From Paenibacillus mucilaginosus 3016 (GTDB taxonomy: Bacteria; Bacillota; Bacilli; Paenibacillales; NBRC-103111), in contig NC_016935.1 in NCBI RefSeq assembly GCF_000250655.1, positions 1,444,001 through 1,508,000 on the forward strand: a DNA stretch of 64,000 nt, read 5' to 3'. Below are positions 1 to 8,113 of the stretch, one piece after another. Made by a program: the position numbers and the translations under genes. The notes beneath the pieces were generated by a model. That model did no database searches, was not told where the DNA came from, and saw only the letters and a list, made by a program, of their open reading frames with translations. The first letter of the stretch is position 1. Every line of letters begins with the position of its first letter.

Positions 1-1126
1 CCATTGGGGCCTCGATCCATGGGGCATCTATGCGGTTATCGGGTTAGCCCTTGCTTTTTTTCAATATAACAGAAAGCTGCCTGCAGCCATCAGTTCGTCG
101 TTCCAGCCCATATTGGGCCACAGAATTAACGGACCGATAGGGAAAACAATCGATGTGCTCTCGATCTTTGCTACGGTATTCGGCATCGCCACGTCTCTAG
201 GTCTGGGCGCCATGCAGGTTACGGCCGGGATGCATGCCATTTTCGGCATTCCTAATCTTCTGTTCGTCCAGCTCATTGTCATAGCCGTGGCGACCGTGCT
301 TTTTATCATCTCGATCAATACAGGGCTGGAAAAGGGAATTCAGTATTTGTCGAACGCGGCGATGATTTTATCATTTGCCATCATGGCGCTGATTCTGCTT
401 GTAGGCCCAACCATGGCGGTTATTAAAGTCTTCTTCAATACCACAGGGATCTACCTAAGCGACTTTTTACATATGAGCTTAAGGCTGAAGCCCTTCGGGG
501 AAGGCGAGTGGATCGCGTCATGGACCTTATTTTATTGGGCATGGTGGATTGCTTGGGCCCCTTTTGTCGGCATGTTTATCGCTCGCGTCTCGAAAGGAAG
601 AACCATCCGGGAATTCGTTATCGGCGTTCTGATCGTTCCCACAATCGGTACATGCCTCTGGATGTCCGTATTTGGCGGCTCCGCCCTGTCCATTGTTATC
701 GATTCCGGTAACCATGATCTGGCCAAAGCCATTACGGAAGATGTATCGTTGTCGATATTTACCTTTTTCGATCACCTTCCGTTGAGCACGCTGCTGAGCC
801 TGCTCGGGTTTGCCGTGGTCGCGATTTATTACATCACCGTTGCCGATACCGCTACCTTTGTTCTGGGGATGCTAAGTGAAGGCGGAACACTTAATCCTTC
901 CGGTAAAATCAAAGTGACATGGGGTATCATACAATCGGCGGTAGCCGCGGTATTGCTGCTCGCTGGAGGCTTAAACGTCTTGCAGACGGCTTCCATCGCC
1001 GCGGCTCTCCCCTTTGCGATCATTATGGTCGTCATGTGCTTCTCCCTGCTCAAAGGTCTAAAAAAGGAGCTCGAAATCCAGCAGCCTGCCAAGAGAGGCG
1101 GACAATTAAACAAAGACGTGAAGTAA
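1..1126 (+). CDS. BCCT-family compatible-solute transporter, C-terminal part
   Basis: The reading frame is open from base 2, so the gene enters from the left edge. The first residues (HWGLDPWGIYAVIGLALAFF) match the conserved segment of betaine/carnitine/choline transporters. Further on there are about eight hydrophobic segments and the BCCT core W-rich stretch (FYWAWWIAWAPFVGMFIARV). The family imports glycine betaine and related solutes with sodium or protons for osmoprotection, in the cytoplasmic membrane. The C-terminus is a short charged cytosolic tail. The TTG at 113 lies inside the conserved core and is not the start. A terminator follows about 80 bases downstream. The exact substrate cannot be told. 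Confidence 0.9.
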   Translation, partial: HWGLDPWGIYAVIGLALAFFQYNRKLPAAISSSFQPILGHRINGPIGKTIDVLSIFATVFGIATSLGLGAMQVTAGMHAIFGIPNLLFVQLIVIAVATVLFIISINTGLEKGIQYLSNAAMILSFAIMALILLVGPTMAVIKVFFNTTGIYLSDFLHMSLRLKPFGEGEWIASWTLFYWAWWIAWAPFVGMFIARVSKGRTIREFVIGVLIVPTIGTCLWMSVFGGSALSIVIDSGNHDLAKAITEDVSLSIFTFFDHLPLSTLLSLLGFAVVAIYYITVADTATFVLGMLSEGGTLNPSGKIKVTWGIIQSAVAAVLLLAGGLNVLQTASIAAALPFAIIMVVMCFSLLKGLKKELEIQQPAKRGGQLNKDVK

Positions 1127-1205
1127 TTGCAGCATGCGCTCCCCTTCAGGTAAAAAGGCGAAAGGCCATCCTCATGTAAGAAACCTTAAATATTCGCGCA
1201 ATTGC

Positions 1206-1240
1206 AAAAAAATCCTTGACCCTAGTCGAGGATTTTTTTC
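1206..1240 (+). terminator. Rho-independent terminator after the BCCT gene
   Basis: The hairpin pairs AAATCCTTGAC with GTCGAGGATTT around a short loop and is followed by a T run. It lies about 80 bases after the BCCT stop codon. A run of A before the stem would give the opposite strand a U tract as well. Confidence 0.8.
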
Positions 1241-1407
1241 GTTTCAGGGGTCTAGTGTCCAAATTGGCGGCGTTTGGCTCGGGAATGGGGTCAAGTTCTT
1301 GTCAAAAAAAATGTCGGGTAGGTATCCGCGTTACGCTACCCTGAAAATAACTCATAGCGTATAGCCTAAAAAGGCAGCACGAAACTAGGCGCAGCTGCTT
1401 CAATTTT
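1241..1407. other. Gene-free spacer before the IS110 insertion
   Basis: No supported gene is seen. The stretch holds GTATAGCCTAA near 1352, which also occurs at the left edge of the hairpin repeats at 14385 and 15169, so it is probably repeat-derived. Confidence 0.4.
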
Positions 1408-1434
1408 TTAAAAGCTGCGTCTTCCTCCAAGTAA
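1408..1434 (+). repeat. Dispersed hairpin repeat, left portion split by IS110
   Basis: This is the 3' part of a stem (AAAGCTGCG, pairing with CGCAGCT upstream) followed by cttcctccAAGTAA. If the IS is removed, AAGTAA joins GGGCAG at 2930. That recreates the right arm AAGTAACGGGYAG seen intact near 14538 and 19518. The join is a reconstruction, not an observed empty site. Confidence 0.55.
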
Positions 1435-1450
1435 TGATGTTATTTCAGAA

Positions 1451-2674
1451 CTAAGATACTTCGGTAGTGGCCAAAGTAACAGAGTATCCTAAGTTTTCTA
1501 ACTTTCGAACCGTCTGTCTGACAATGGCGTCTTGCTTTCGCTTCTCAAAGTAATCAGAGCCTAAATCCGTGTAATCTTCCTGGCGTGTTATCAGATGGTA
1601 TGCAATAGTCATGATGGAGTGAGCAACTGCAACAGCTGCTCTATGTCCGCCTTTACGGGCTGCAATGCGTCTATACTGAGCACCGAGGTAGTTGTTCGAT
1701 CCTCGAATGGAATGGGAAGCTTCAATGAGGGCAGAGCGGAGGTACTTGTTGCCTTTTCGGGTTTTGGAGGGTTTGCGCTTACCTGCACTCTCATTATGCC
1801 CCGGCACAAGGCCGATCCACGAGCAGAGGTGTGGTGCACTCGGGAAACGGGAGGCGATATCGGTGCCGATTTCAGCCAGGATTTGCTCAGCGGTCCGTCT
1901 GGCGACCCCTGGAATGGTATCCAGGCGATCCAGATCTTGCTGAAAAGGGTCGAGCCGTTTGGCTACCTCCATATCCAGTTCGGAAATCTGTTCATTTAGG
2001 AAGTCGATATGCGTCAGCATGCTTTTGAGGATGAGACGCTGGTGTGCAGTCATGTTCCCCCGCAGCGCAAGCTCTAGTTCTTCTTTCTTTTTCTTCATGG
2101 TTCGGCGTGCGAAGCCTGCCAGCTTCTCCGGATCCGTCTCCCCATTCACCATGGCCTCCAGCATGTCCCGGCTCGAGACGCCCATAATGTCAGAAACGAC
2201 AGAAGCCAGCTTAATGTTAGCCCCTTCCAGAACCTTCTGAATCCGGTTGTGTTCACGGGCACGCTCCTGGATTAAGCTTCGGCGGTAGCGAACCAGCTCT
2301 CGCAATTCACGTTGGTTTCGGTCCGGAATAAAGCTCGCTTTAAGCAGGCCGTGCCGTAATAAATCGGCGATCCATTCCGCATCTTTCACGTCTGTCTTGC
2401 GGCCGGGAACGGCTTTCATATGCTGTGCATTCACAACCAGAAATTCAATCTGTTCCGCTTCAAGCAGGTTGACGATTGGCTTCCAAAAAACGCCGGTGCT
2501 CTCCATGGCCACGTGGGTGCAGCGGTGTTCCTTGATCCAATCGATAAGTTCAAGAAGAAAGACTGTATGGGTACGGAATGTCTTGATCTCCTTTCCTTCA
2601 GGAGTAACGATGCAGGCTGTGATGGACTTCTTATGAACATCCAACCCGCAAGCTCGTTCAATAAGAACTTCCAT
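1451..2674 (-). CDS. IS110-family transposase (DEDD recombinase)
   Basis: The protein has 407 residues. The N-terminal RuvC-like domain carries the acidic tetrad at about D12 (GLDVHK), E58 (AMESTG), D95 and D98 (KTDVKD). A coiled-coil-like middle leads to the C-terminal Transposase_20 domain (IPGVARRTAEQILAEIG, then SWIGLVPGHNESAGKRK), which contains the conserved serine region. The start at 2674 is chosen because aaaggtgag precedes it and the reading is MEVLIERACGLDVHKKS. An upstream in-frame codon at 2728 lies in the conserved non-coding end. The enzyme catalyses RNA-guided recombination of its element without a hydrolytic DDE step. The gene looks complete and functional. Confidence 0.93.
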   Translation of the reverse strand: MEVLIERACGLDVHKKSITACIVTPEGKEIKTFRTHTVFLLELIDWIKEHRCTHVAMESTGVFWKPIVNLLEAEQIEFLVVNAQHMKAVPGRKTDVKDAEWIADLLRHGLLKASFIPDRNQRELRELVRYRRSLIQERAREHNRIQKVLEGANIKLASVVSDIMGVSSRDMLEAMVNGETDPEKLAGFARRTMKKKKEELELALRGNMTAHQRLILKSMLTHIDFLNEQISELDMEVAKRLDPFQQDLDRLDTIPGVARRTAEQILAEIGTDIASRFPSAPHLCSWIGLVPGHNESAGKRKPSKTRKGNKYLRSALIEASHSIRGSNNYLGAQYRRIAARKGGHRAAVAVAHSIMTIAYHLITRQEDYTDLGSDYFEKRKQDAIVRQTVRKLENLGYSVTLATTEVS

Positions 2675-2929
2675 GATACTCACCTTTCTTCGGCAAATTG
2701 AATTGAGGACTGGCGCAACAACCAGCAAAAGGGTTAATCTACCCTGCGTGCTTCCCCAAAGGGAGCGACATTCCGTGGTGCACCATGGTCGTCGGAGTCA
2801 GACTAAAGGTTGGGTTCGCAACACCATAGCTTATCGACCTTCCTCACCAGCCGTAAGAATAGTATAAGGCAGGAAGTATAAATTTTCATGATTCCGTGGT
2901 GCCGCGTTCGCGCGGCATGGATGGCTAAA
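2675..2929 (-). ncRNA. Candidate IS110 bridge RNA region
   Basis: These 255 non-coding bases lie between the transposase start and the element edge. They are nearly identical in the second copy (12321-12572), including a block of more than 100 bases without a difference, although that copy's transposase is broken. The end carries TGCCGCG-TTCG-CGCGGCA (2900-2917), a tight subterminal hairpin. In IS110 elements this end is transcribed into the bridge RNA that pairs with donor and target DNA. The assignment rests on family knowledge and position; no covariance model was run. Confidence 0.55.
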
Positions 2930-2946
2930 GGGCAGTATAGTTTAAG
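2930..2946 (+). repeat. Dispersed repeat right arm abutting IS110
   Basis: GGGCAGTATAGTTTAA resembles the right arms GGGCAGGTTAGTTCCAA (7112) and GGGTAGATAAGTTCCAA (19527). It is the sequence immediately outside the IS. Confidence 0.5.
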
Positions 2947-3300
2947 ATCATTCGCGGTAAACCGTATCACAAGTAACGGCAAGTTTTAGGGGGAATGTCG
3001 AAGAAGCCTTCAATAACGCGTTGACCGGCATGGGTTGGGGAAGGAACGCGCTCAACGGAAAAGTCGGCGCAAACGGGCTTCTTCGAGTTTTTCGTAACAA
3101 AGAACGATGCTGTACCTTCGCCGTTTTTGGTGGGAGGGGCCTTTCTGCCAGTTGTCTCTCTGCCTCGGTCTTGCGCTGCGCAGGCTGTTCGTGCTGGACT
3201 TTCAGTTTGGCAGGATGGGCGATCTTCTTTATGTTCTGGCACGTCGCTGTGCGGACATACCTTATATTCACTTTTGTTATATTTTTGACTGGATCCAGAA
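2947..3300. other. Gene-free region
   Basis: Open frames on both strands here overlap one another and show no recognisable domain, ribosome site or start. I see no supported gene; it may be decayed sequence. Confidence 0.4.
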
Positions 3301-3337
3301 TAAAACGGACTAGCGTAATTTCGAATGCTAGTCTGTT
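3301..3337 (-). terminator. Terminator of the HxlR gene
   Basis: GACTAGC (3308-3314) pairs with GCTAGTC (3327-3333). Read on the minus strand the stem is followed by a T-rich stretch (cgttttatt), just after the HxlR stop codon. Confidence 0.7.
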
Positions 3338-3358
3338 TCTGTTTGTTCGTTATTCTCC

Positions 3359-3688
3359 TTAATTGAGTCGCTTTCGCTGGACATGGGCCGCTCCCCATTG
3401 ATGTAAGGCTTCCAGAATTGGAGACAGGCTCATGCCGTATTCCGTGATGGAGTATTCCACTTTCGGCGGGATCTGCGGATAAATGACTCGTTTAACGAGC
3501 TCTTCCTCCTCCATTTCGCGCAGATGGAGCGTAAGCATCCTTTGCGTGATACCGGGCAGCAATCTTCTTAGCTCATTGAACCGTAGAGGTTTGCCTTGAA
3601 GCAAATGATAAAGGATAATCGGCTTCCACTTGCCGACGATCGAATCCAGCGCCGTAACGAATTGACATTGGACAGGATTCTTTTCCAT
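3359..3688 (-). CDS. HxlR-family winged-helix regulator
   Basis: The protein has 109 residues, the usual size for HxlR/YodB-type regulators. It contains the family pattern VGKWKPIILYHLLQGKPLRFNELRRLLPGITQRMLT, which is the recognition helix region, and a wing followed by PPKVEYSITEYG. A Cys near the N-terminus (VQCQF) sits where YodB-like proteins carry their redox-active cysteine. It is divergent from a flavin quinone/azo reductase gene 134 bases away, the classic arrangement for thiol- or quinone-responsive repression of that reductase. The same pairing occurs again at 15539/16163. Confidence 0.9.
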   Translation of the reverse strand: MEKNPVQCQFVTALDSIVGKWKPIILYHLLQGKPLRFNELRRLLPGITQRMLTLHLREMEEEELVKRVIYPQIPPKVEYSITEYGMSLSPILEALHQWGAAHVQRKRLN

Positions 3689-3822
3689 TTGTTGACCTCC
3701 GTAACAGTACCTTTTTTAATACTATACCACATAATTGTTCCTACTTTTAATAAGTAAGTACATATTATATGATCGGTCTAGAAAGTGTACTTAATTTAAT
3801 TACAGAAAGGAAGTTTTCATTC
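3689..3822. promoter_or_regulatory. Divergent promoter region between HxlR and azoreductase
   Basis: The AT-rich spacer contains AGTAC half-sites at 3706-3710 and 3757-3761. These resemble the GTACTTAGTAC core found at the second HxlR locus (15991-16007). That makes them candidate HxlR operators controlling both genes; the call is inferred. Confidence 0.45.
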
Positions 3823-4455
3823 ATGGCAACTATACTGTACATCACCGCACATCCCCTTGATCCTCAGGAATCTTTTAGCCTCGCGGTAGGTAAAGAATTT
3901 ATTGAGGCGTACCGTGAAGCTAATCCAACAGATGAAGTTGTTCATTTGGATCTGTACAAAGAGAATATTCCGCAGTTCGATGCAGATGTTTTGCATGGCT
4001 GGGAAAAGCTTCGGTCGGGTTCGTCTTTTGATCAATTGTCCAAAGCCGAGCAATCAAAAGTAGCTCGGCTTGACGAGATTGTCAATCAATACGTGTCTGC
4101 CGATAAGTACGTGTATGTTTCCCCCATGTGGAATTTCTCGATCCCACCGGTTTTGAAAGCATACACGGATGCGACTTCAATTCCGGGCAAGACGTTCAAA
4201 TATACCAAGAATGGTCCTGAAGGTCTATTGTCCGGTAAGAAAGCCTTGCACATTCAAGCTAGCGGTTCTGTTTATTCGAATGGTCCTCTTGCTGAAGTTG
4301 AAATGGGATACAGCTATCTGAAAAAGATTTTGCAGTTCTATGGAATTCAATCTATGGAGGCCATATTTGTTGAAGGAACGGCATCATCAGAGCGAGCTCC
4401 AGCCATTAAAGAAGAGGCAATTGCTCATGCTAAGGAAGTTGCCACACGTTTCTAA
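3823..4455 (+). CDS. azoR: FMN-dependent NADH azoreductase / quinone reductase
   Basis: The protein has 210 residues with a flavodoxin-like fold: [22 protein letters not shown] at the start (FMN phosphate loop) and [21 protein letters not shown], typical of AzoR. The family uses NADH and FMN for two-electron reduction of quinones and azo dyes in the cytoplasm, avoiding semiquinone radicals. The start at 3823 follows gaaaggaag; the in-frame ATG at 3769 lacks a ribosome site and lies in the promoter region. The divergent HxlR gene is its likely repressor. Confidence 0.9.
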   Translation: MATILYITAHPLDPQESFSLAVGKEFIEAYREANPTDEVVHLDLYKENIPQFDADVLHGWEKLRSGSSFDQLSKAEQSKVARLDEIVNQYVSADKYVYVSPMWNFSIPPVLKAYTDATSIPGKTFKYTKNGPEGLLSGKKALHIQASGSVYSNGPLAEVEMGYSYLKKILQFYGIQSMEAIFVEGTASSERAPAIKEEAIAHAKEVATRF

Positions 4456-4644
4456 TAAGTATAGTGTAAGGATTCATGGATGGATTGCACATGGGTCAGT
4501 ACATGACGAAGTATATATTTACTTAGATTCCTCGCACTTCAATAGCGGCTTAGTTTTATCAGGAATTGAAGTCCAAGGGAAGAAATCTGAATAAAGACAC
4601 CGAGCAGCCGGTCGCAATGATCGGCTGTCTCTGTTGAACTAAAT
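4456..4644. other. Spacer with inverted repeat, no supported gene
   Basis: GAGCAGCCG near 4602 and CGGCTGTCTC near 4622 form an inverted pair resembling the stem of the dispersed repeat family. The open frame across this stretch runs out of the azoreductase gene in another phase and is not supported. Confidence 0.4.
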
Positions 4645-4702
4645 GGGAACGTTAGTTCAATAAAGCAGTGGGCTGCCGATTATTATCCGGCAGCCTTTTT
4701 TG
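4645..4702 (+). repeat. Dispersed hairpin repeat, left arm plus terminator-like stem
   Basis: The left arm GGGAACGTTAGTTCAA (4645-4660) is followed by GGCTGCCG (4671-4678) pairing with CGGCAGCC (4688-4695) and a T run. The same arm-plus-stem layout recurs at 17366 and 18982. It probably also works as the terminator of azoR transcription. Confidence 0.65.
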
Positions 4703-4773
4703 GATATTCTCCGTGTAAATCGGCGTACAAAACCAGCGAGTTACATTTTATAAAATCCTGAGGATCAAATATT

Positions 4774-4834
4774 AGCACCTAATCTGTTATGCATGACTGG
4801 TTTATCAGTCTGAAGAACAAGTTGGTGCTTTTTT
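4774..4834 (+). terminator. Terminator-like hairpin upstream of the chemoreceptor promoter
   Basis: AGCACC (4774-4779) pairs with GGTGCT (4824-4829) around an inner GACTG/CAGTC stem, and six T residues follow. It lies just before the sigma-D type promoter, so it would insulate the chemoreceptor from upstream readthrough. Confidence 0.5.
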
Positions 4835-4838
4835 ACAG

Positions 4839-4866
4839 TAAAATTGAAATAAGGCGCAACCGATAT
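4839..4866 (+). promoter_or_regulatory. Sigma-D (motility) type promoter of the chemoreceptor
   Basis: TAAA (4839-4842) and ACCGATAT (4859-4866) are separated by 16 bases. They match the Bacillus sigma-D consensus TAAA and GCCGATAT closely. The site lies 57 bases before the chemoreceptor start, as expected for a flagellar-class gene. Confidence 0.6.
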
Positions 4867-4923
4867 TTTTAATTATATAAGGCTGATAAATTTTGGTTTA
4901 TTACAATCTAAGGGGATCATCTC

Positions 4924-6894
4924 ATGAGACTAAAGAATAAGCTTGCCTTACTTCTACTTACGATCTGCGCAGTGCCGCTAATTTTGTCCTCTGTCATGTC
5001 GATTCACTCCACATTTGAAAATGAAAAAGCTCACGCAATCGAAAGAAATTCTGCACTATCTAGGGAAGTAGATCTTGAGATTACCTCGTTAATAAACCAT
5101 AACATGGGAACACTTAAGCTGCTTGCGCAAGATCCCGTAATTCGTTCCATGAACACGATCGAAATAAAGAAGGTGCTGGAGGAGGCGCTGCAAGTCAGCC
5201 CCGAATTCAAAAGTGGAATTGTCCTCACCAATACAAGCGGTATGCAAATTGTTCGCAGTGGCGACGGAACACTCAACAATATTTCGGACAGGCAATTTTA
5301 TCAGGATGCCTTAAATGGCAAGGCAGAGGTCATATCGGAAATATTGGTAAGCAAGCAGAGTGGTCAATTGATTACCGTTCTAGCCGCACCGGTATACGAT
5401 CATCCGGGCGGCAAAATAATAGGGGTTATACAGGGTTCGATGGATGTGACCAAGCTGATTGAATTTGTGCAACAGCGTTCAAAAGATGGAGCAACGGTGT
5501 TTGTTGCCGACGAGAAAGGGAAATTGATTGCCCACCCTACCATTCAATTATCAAAAGCAGAGGATCGCATCGACTTGAGCCAAACCGAGTTTATGAAGGA
5601 TGCATTGGCGGGGAATAAGGGCTCGGTGGAAATGGCCAATCCAAAAAGAGAAAGGGTCATAACCAGTTATTTGAGAAATCAGGCAACTGGGTGGATTGTT
5701 AGCACTGAGGTGCCGCTTTCGTTAGTGGAAGCAGGTGGCTGGAAAGAAACAATCTTCTCAACGGTCTTTCTCTTAATCGTTCTTGTGATTGTCATAGTTG
5801 TAGCAGTTATTGTCGCTAGAAAGGCGACGAAGCCAATACTTGAGATTTCGGAAATGACACAATCTATAGCTGTGGGCAATTTAACCGGGAAGTTGATTGT
5901 GCGCAGCCAAGACGAGATTGGGCAGCTGGCCCAGAGCATCAACTCAATGCTTGATTCTCTCCGTACCATTGTTTACAACATTCAGAGGCAATCTTCAGAT
6001 GTAAGCGGGCATGCAGTCGGCTTGTCGTCGACATCGGTACAGATAGCCCACTCGTCTCAGGAGGTAGCAACCGCTGCGAGTGAAAGCGCAACAGGAGTGA
6101 CCAATCAATCGGAGGAATTGACGCATATTCTTAATAGTGTCAATGATTTTAGCCAAGCGATTAACCATATTTACGACTCCATGGAATCAGTCAAGCGAGG
6201 ATCTGAATTAACCGAACGGCTGTCAAACGATGGTAGCCAGAGGCTGAAGCAGCTTGAAGAATCGATTCAAGGGGTGGAGAGTTCCTTTGCAGGCTTGGTA
6301 AAGACGCTTGGTGACCTGGATCAGAACGTTAATAAAATTGGACACATTGCGAATGAAATCAAGACGATATCCGATCAAACCAATATGTTGTCCTTAAACG
6401 CATCGATCGAAGCGGCAAGGGCTGGAGAAGCGGGCAAAGGCTTTGCGGTTGTTGCCCAGGAGGTTAAGAAGCTAGCAGATCAATCCAAACACTTAACCGG
6501 CTCTATAGAGGAAATTGTCAGCTCAGTTACAACGGATGCAACCGCGGCGGTACAATCAAGCGAGGCAATGAATCATAAGCTTGCATTGCAAATCCAGACG
6601 GTCGAGCATATGTCCGCCGCTTTCGTAGCCATCTTGAAATCGGTAATGGAAACGACGCCGCAATTGAAGCGATCGGTGGATGCTACAAACCGGGCAATCC
6701 TTCAGAAAGATGATATTGTTGGAAGAATCGAGTCCATCTCTGCCATAGCCGAGCAGACCTCCGCAGCGACTGAGGAAATGGCTGCTTCAGCTGAGGAGTT
6801 GACCGCGACCACTCAAGAGATAGCTGCTGTTGGAGAAAATCTGAAGAGTGTTTCCGCTGAATTAGAGGAATGCATAAAGATCTTTAGAGTGTGA
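4924..6894 (+). CDS. Methyl-accepting chemotaxis protein with Cache sensor
   Basis: The protein has 656 residues. TM1 is about 7-25, an extracellular double-Cache-like sensor spans about 30-275, and TM2 is about 278-300 ([17 protein letters not shown]). A HAMP domain (about 300-352) follows, then a long helical signalling domain whose hairpin tip is present ([45 protein letters not shown], quoted in pieces: [18 protein letters not shown]). The C-terminus has glutamine/glutamate methylation-type helices and no CheR-tethering pentapeptide. It senses a small extracellular ligand and controls CheA. The start at 4924 has an aagggga ribosome site. A sigma-D promoter precedes it. Confidence 0.93.
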   Translation: MRLKNKLALLLLTICAVPLILSSVMSIHSTFENEKAHAIERNSALSREVDLEITSLINHNMGTLKLLAQDPVIRSMNTIEIKKVLEEALQVSPEFKSGIVLTNTSGMQIVRSGDGTLNNISDRQFYQDALNGKAEVISEILVSKQSGQLITVLAAPVYDHPGGKIIGVIQGSMDVTKLIEFVQQRSKDGATVFVADEKGKLIAHPTIQLSKAEDRIDLSQTEFMKDALAGNKGSVEMANPKRERVITSYLRNQATGWIVSTEVPLSLVEAGGWKETIFSTVFLLIVLVIVIVVAVIVARKATKPILEISEMTQSIAVGNLTGKLIVRSQDEIGQLAQSINSMLDSLRTIVYNIQRQSSDVSGHAVGLSSTSVQIAHSSQEVATAASESATGVTNQSEELTHILNSVNDFSQAINHIYDSMESVKRGSELTERLSNDGSQRLKQLEESIQGVESSFAGLVKTLGDLDQNVNKIGHIANEIKTISDQTNMLSLNASIEAARAGEAGKGFAVVAQEVKKLADQSKHLTGSIEEIVSSVTTDATAAVQSSEAMNHKLALQIQTVEHMSAAFVAILKSVMETTPQLKRSVDATNRAILQKDDIVGRIESISAIAEQTSAATEEMAASAEELTATTQEIAAVGENLKSVSAELEECIKIFRV

Positions 6895-6907
6895 ATTTAT
6901 GATTCGG

Positions 6908-6940
6908 CTGCCGGATATGGTCCGGCAGCCTTTTTTTGCT
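6908..6940 (+). terminator. Terminator of the chemoreceptor gene
   Basis: CGGCTGCCGGA pairs with TCCGGCAGCC around TATGG and is followed by seven T residues, directly after the stop codon. The GGCTGCC stem echoes the dispersed repeat stems. Confidence 0.85.
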
Positions 6941-7050
6941 AAATGAGAATTAAAAACTGAGTCCCATCATATACATAGGGTCATCCAGAACATAACCTAT
7001 AACTTAGATGTACTGAAGAACATGCGCACATATAAGTGATACGTAATAAA

Positions 7051-7092
7051 GGGATGTCCTCCAGATGAGTGTGTGGAGGCATCCCCTTTTTG
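7051..7092. terminator. Bidirectional terminator between chemoreceptor and LysR genes
   Basis: GGGATGTCCTCCA (7051-7063) pairs with TGGAGGCATCCC (7074-7085). T residues follow on the plus strand and TTTATT on the minus strand. It ends transcription of the LysR gene arriving from the right. Confidence 0.7.
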
Positions 7093-7107
7093 TTAAAATT
7101 TGTTATG

Positions 7108-7130
7108 CTAACGGGCAGGTTAGTTCCAAT
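7108..7130 (+). repeat. Dispersed repeat right arm
   Basis: CTAACGGGCAGGTTAGTTCC is followed by AAT. This is the clearest copy of the right arm of the repeat family. It abuts the LysR stop codon and follows the hairpin at 7051-7085, giving the family's stem-then-right-arm order. Confidence 0.6.
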
Positions 7131-8002
7131 TAGATATCATTGAATCTCTCCTTCGAAACCCTAATAAATTCGGATATAGCTGCTGATTTATAAGTATCCT
7201 TGCGGCGAATGAATAGAGTGGGGATATTAACGAGCTCATCCGAGATTTTGTGATATTGTAAGTTATATTTAATCATAGCTCTTTCGATAACCGAAAAAGG
7301 TAAAAGCGAAACTCCGAGGCCAGCATGAATACATCCCAGAATCCCCTCTAAAGTTCCGAGTTCCATAATTTTTGCGGGAATGCCTTTCAAGTGCAACCAA
7401 TCTTCAAGTATTCGACGGTAATGACATCCAACGCGAAAAACAAAAATGGTCAGATGGCGTAGTTGTTCAAGGTGATGGATCGGCGCTGTTTGCCGGCCTG
7501 ATATGAGTACGAGTTCCTCAGTCCCAACTTCTACTGTGTCAAGCTCTACATGATCGCCTAGTGAGGATACAAAAGCTCCGTCCAACTCGTACTTCAAAAC
7601 CGAATGGATGAGTTCTTCTGTCGTTCCTGTTTTGAGAATTAAATCGACCTCGGGATAAGATTTATGGTATTCAGCGAGAATAAATGGAAGCCGAAGCGCA
7701 GTTGTAGTTTCAAGCGATCCGATTCGAAGCTGCCCACGAGGGATTGTATTATCAGATATAACGCGTTCCGCTTCTTTGGTGAGGAATATAATTTTCTCAG
7801 CATAAGACTTTAGTGCCTCTCCTGATGATGTGAGGCGAACTCCCTGACGTCCACGATGGAACAGTTCTGTTTTTAACTCGCTTTCAAGTTGCTGAATTCT
7901 TATACTTATGCTCGATTGAACGTATTCTAACTTCTCAGCTGCCCTGGTAAAGCTCCCTTCATTGGCAACAGCCAAAAAAATCTGCATGTCCCTGATGTCC
8001 AT
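7130..8002 (-). CDS. LysR-family transcriptional regulator
   Basis: The protein has 290 residues with the usual two-domain layout. The N-terminal winged helix-turn-helix (about 1-60) contains MQIFLAVANEGSFTRAAEKL and the recognition helix VQSSISIRIQQLES. A periplasmic-binding-like effector domain (about 90-290) follows. The start at 8002 has cggaggaa at good spacing. It is divergent from an MFS exporter and a nitronate monooxygenase-type gene, which are its probable targets. The spacer holds AT-rich dyads of the T-N11-A kind. The effector is unknown. Confidence 0.93.
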   Translation of the reverse strand: MDIRDMQIFLAVANEGSFTRAAEKLEYVQSSISIRIQQLESELKTELFHRGRQGVRLTSSGEALKSYAEKIIFLTKEAERVISDNTIPRGQLRIGSLETTTALRLPFILAEYHKSYPEVDLILKTGTTEELIHSVLKYELDGAFVSSLGDHVELDTVEVGTEELVLISGRQTAPIHHLEQLRHLTIFVFRVGCHYRRILEDWLHLKGIPAKIMELGTLEGILGCIHAGLGVSLLPFSVIERAMIKYNLQYHKISDELVNIPTLFIRRKDTYKSAAISEFIRVSKERFNDI

Positions 8003-8113
8003 TGCGATTCCTCCGTAATTAAGTATTGATATTTTTAATGATAAACATCTTTTAAATTCATTTTACTTGATATATAAAGAGGGGTAAAATGATTTTTGAA
8101 AGGGGCAATTCTT

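Larger units (their letters stand above)
1435..2929 (-). mobile_element. IS110-family insertion sequence, apparently intact
   Basis: The element is about 1.5 kb. It consists of one DEDD transposase on the minus strand, about 255 non-coding bases upstream of it and only about 16 downstream. That layout matches the IS110 group, in which the long upstream end encodes the bridge RNA. The right boundary comes from comparison with the second copy: similarity runs to GATGGCTAAAG and then the flanks differ. The left boundary is inferred from the interrupted repeat. No terminal inverted repeats or target duplication were seen, as expected for IS110. Confidence 0.8.

Noticed and set aside
2947..3300. 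Small genes on either strand
   Set aside because: The overlapping frames have no ribosome site, domain or consistent start.
4774..4834. Riboswitch or attenuator upstream of the chemoreceptor
   Set aside because: The hairpin lies upstream of the best promoter, so it would not be in the chemoreceptor transcript. It matches no riboswitch core I know.
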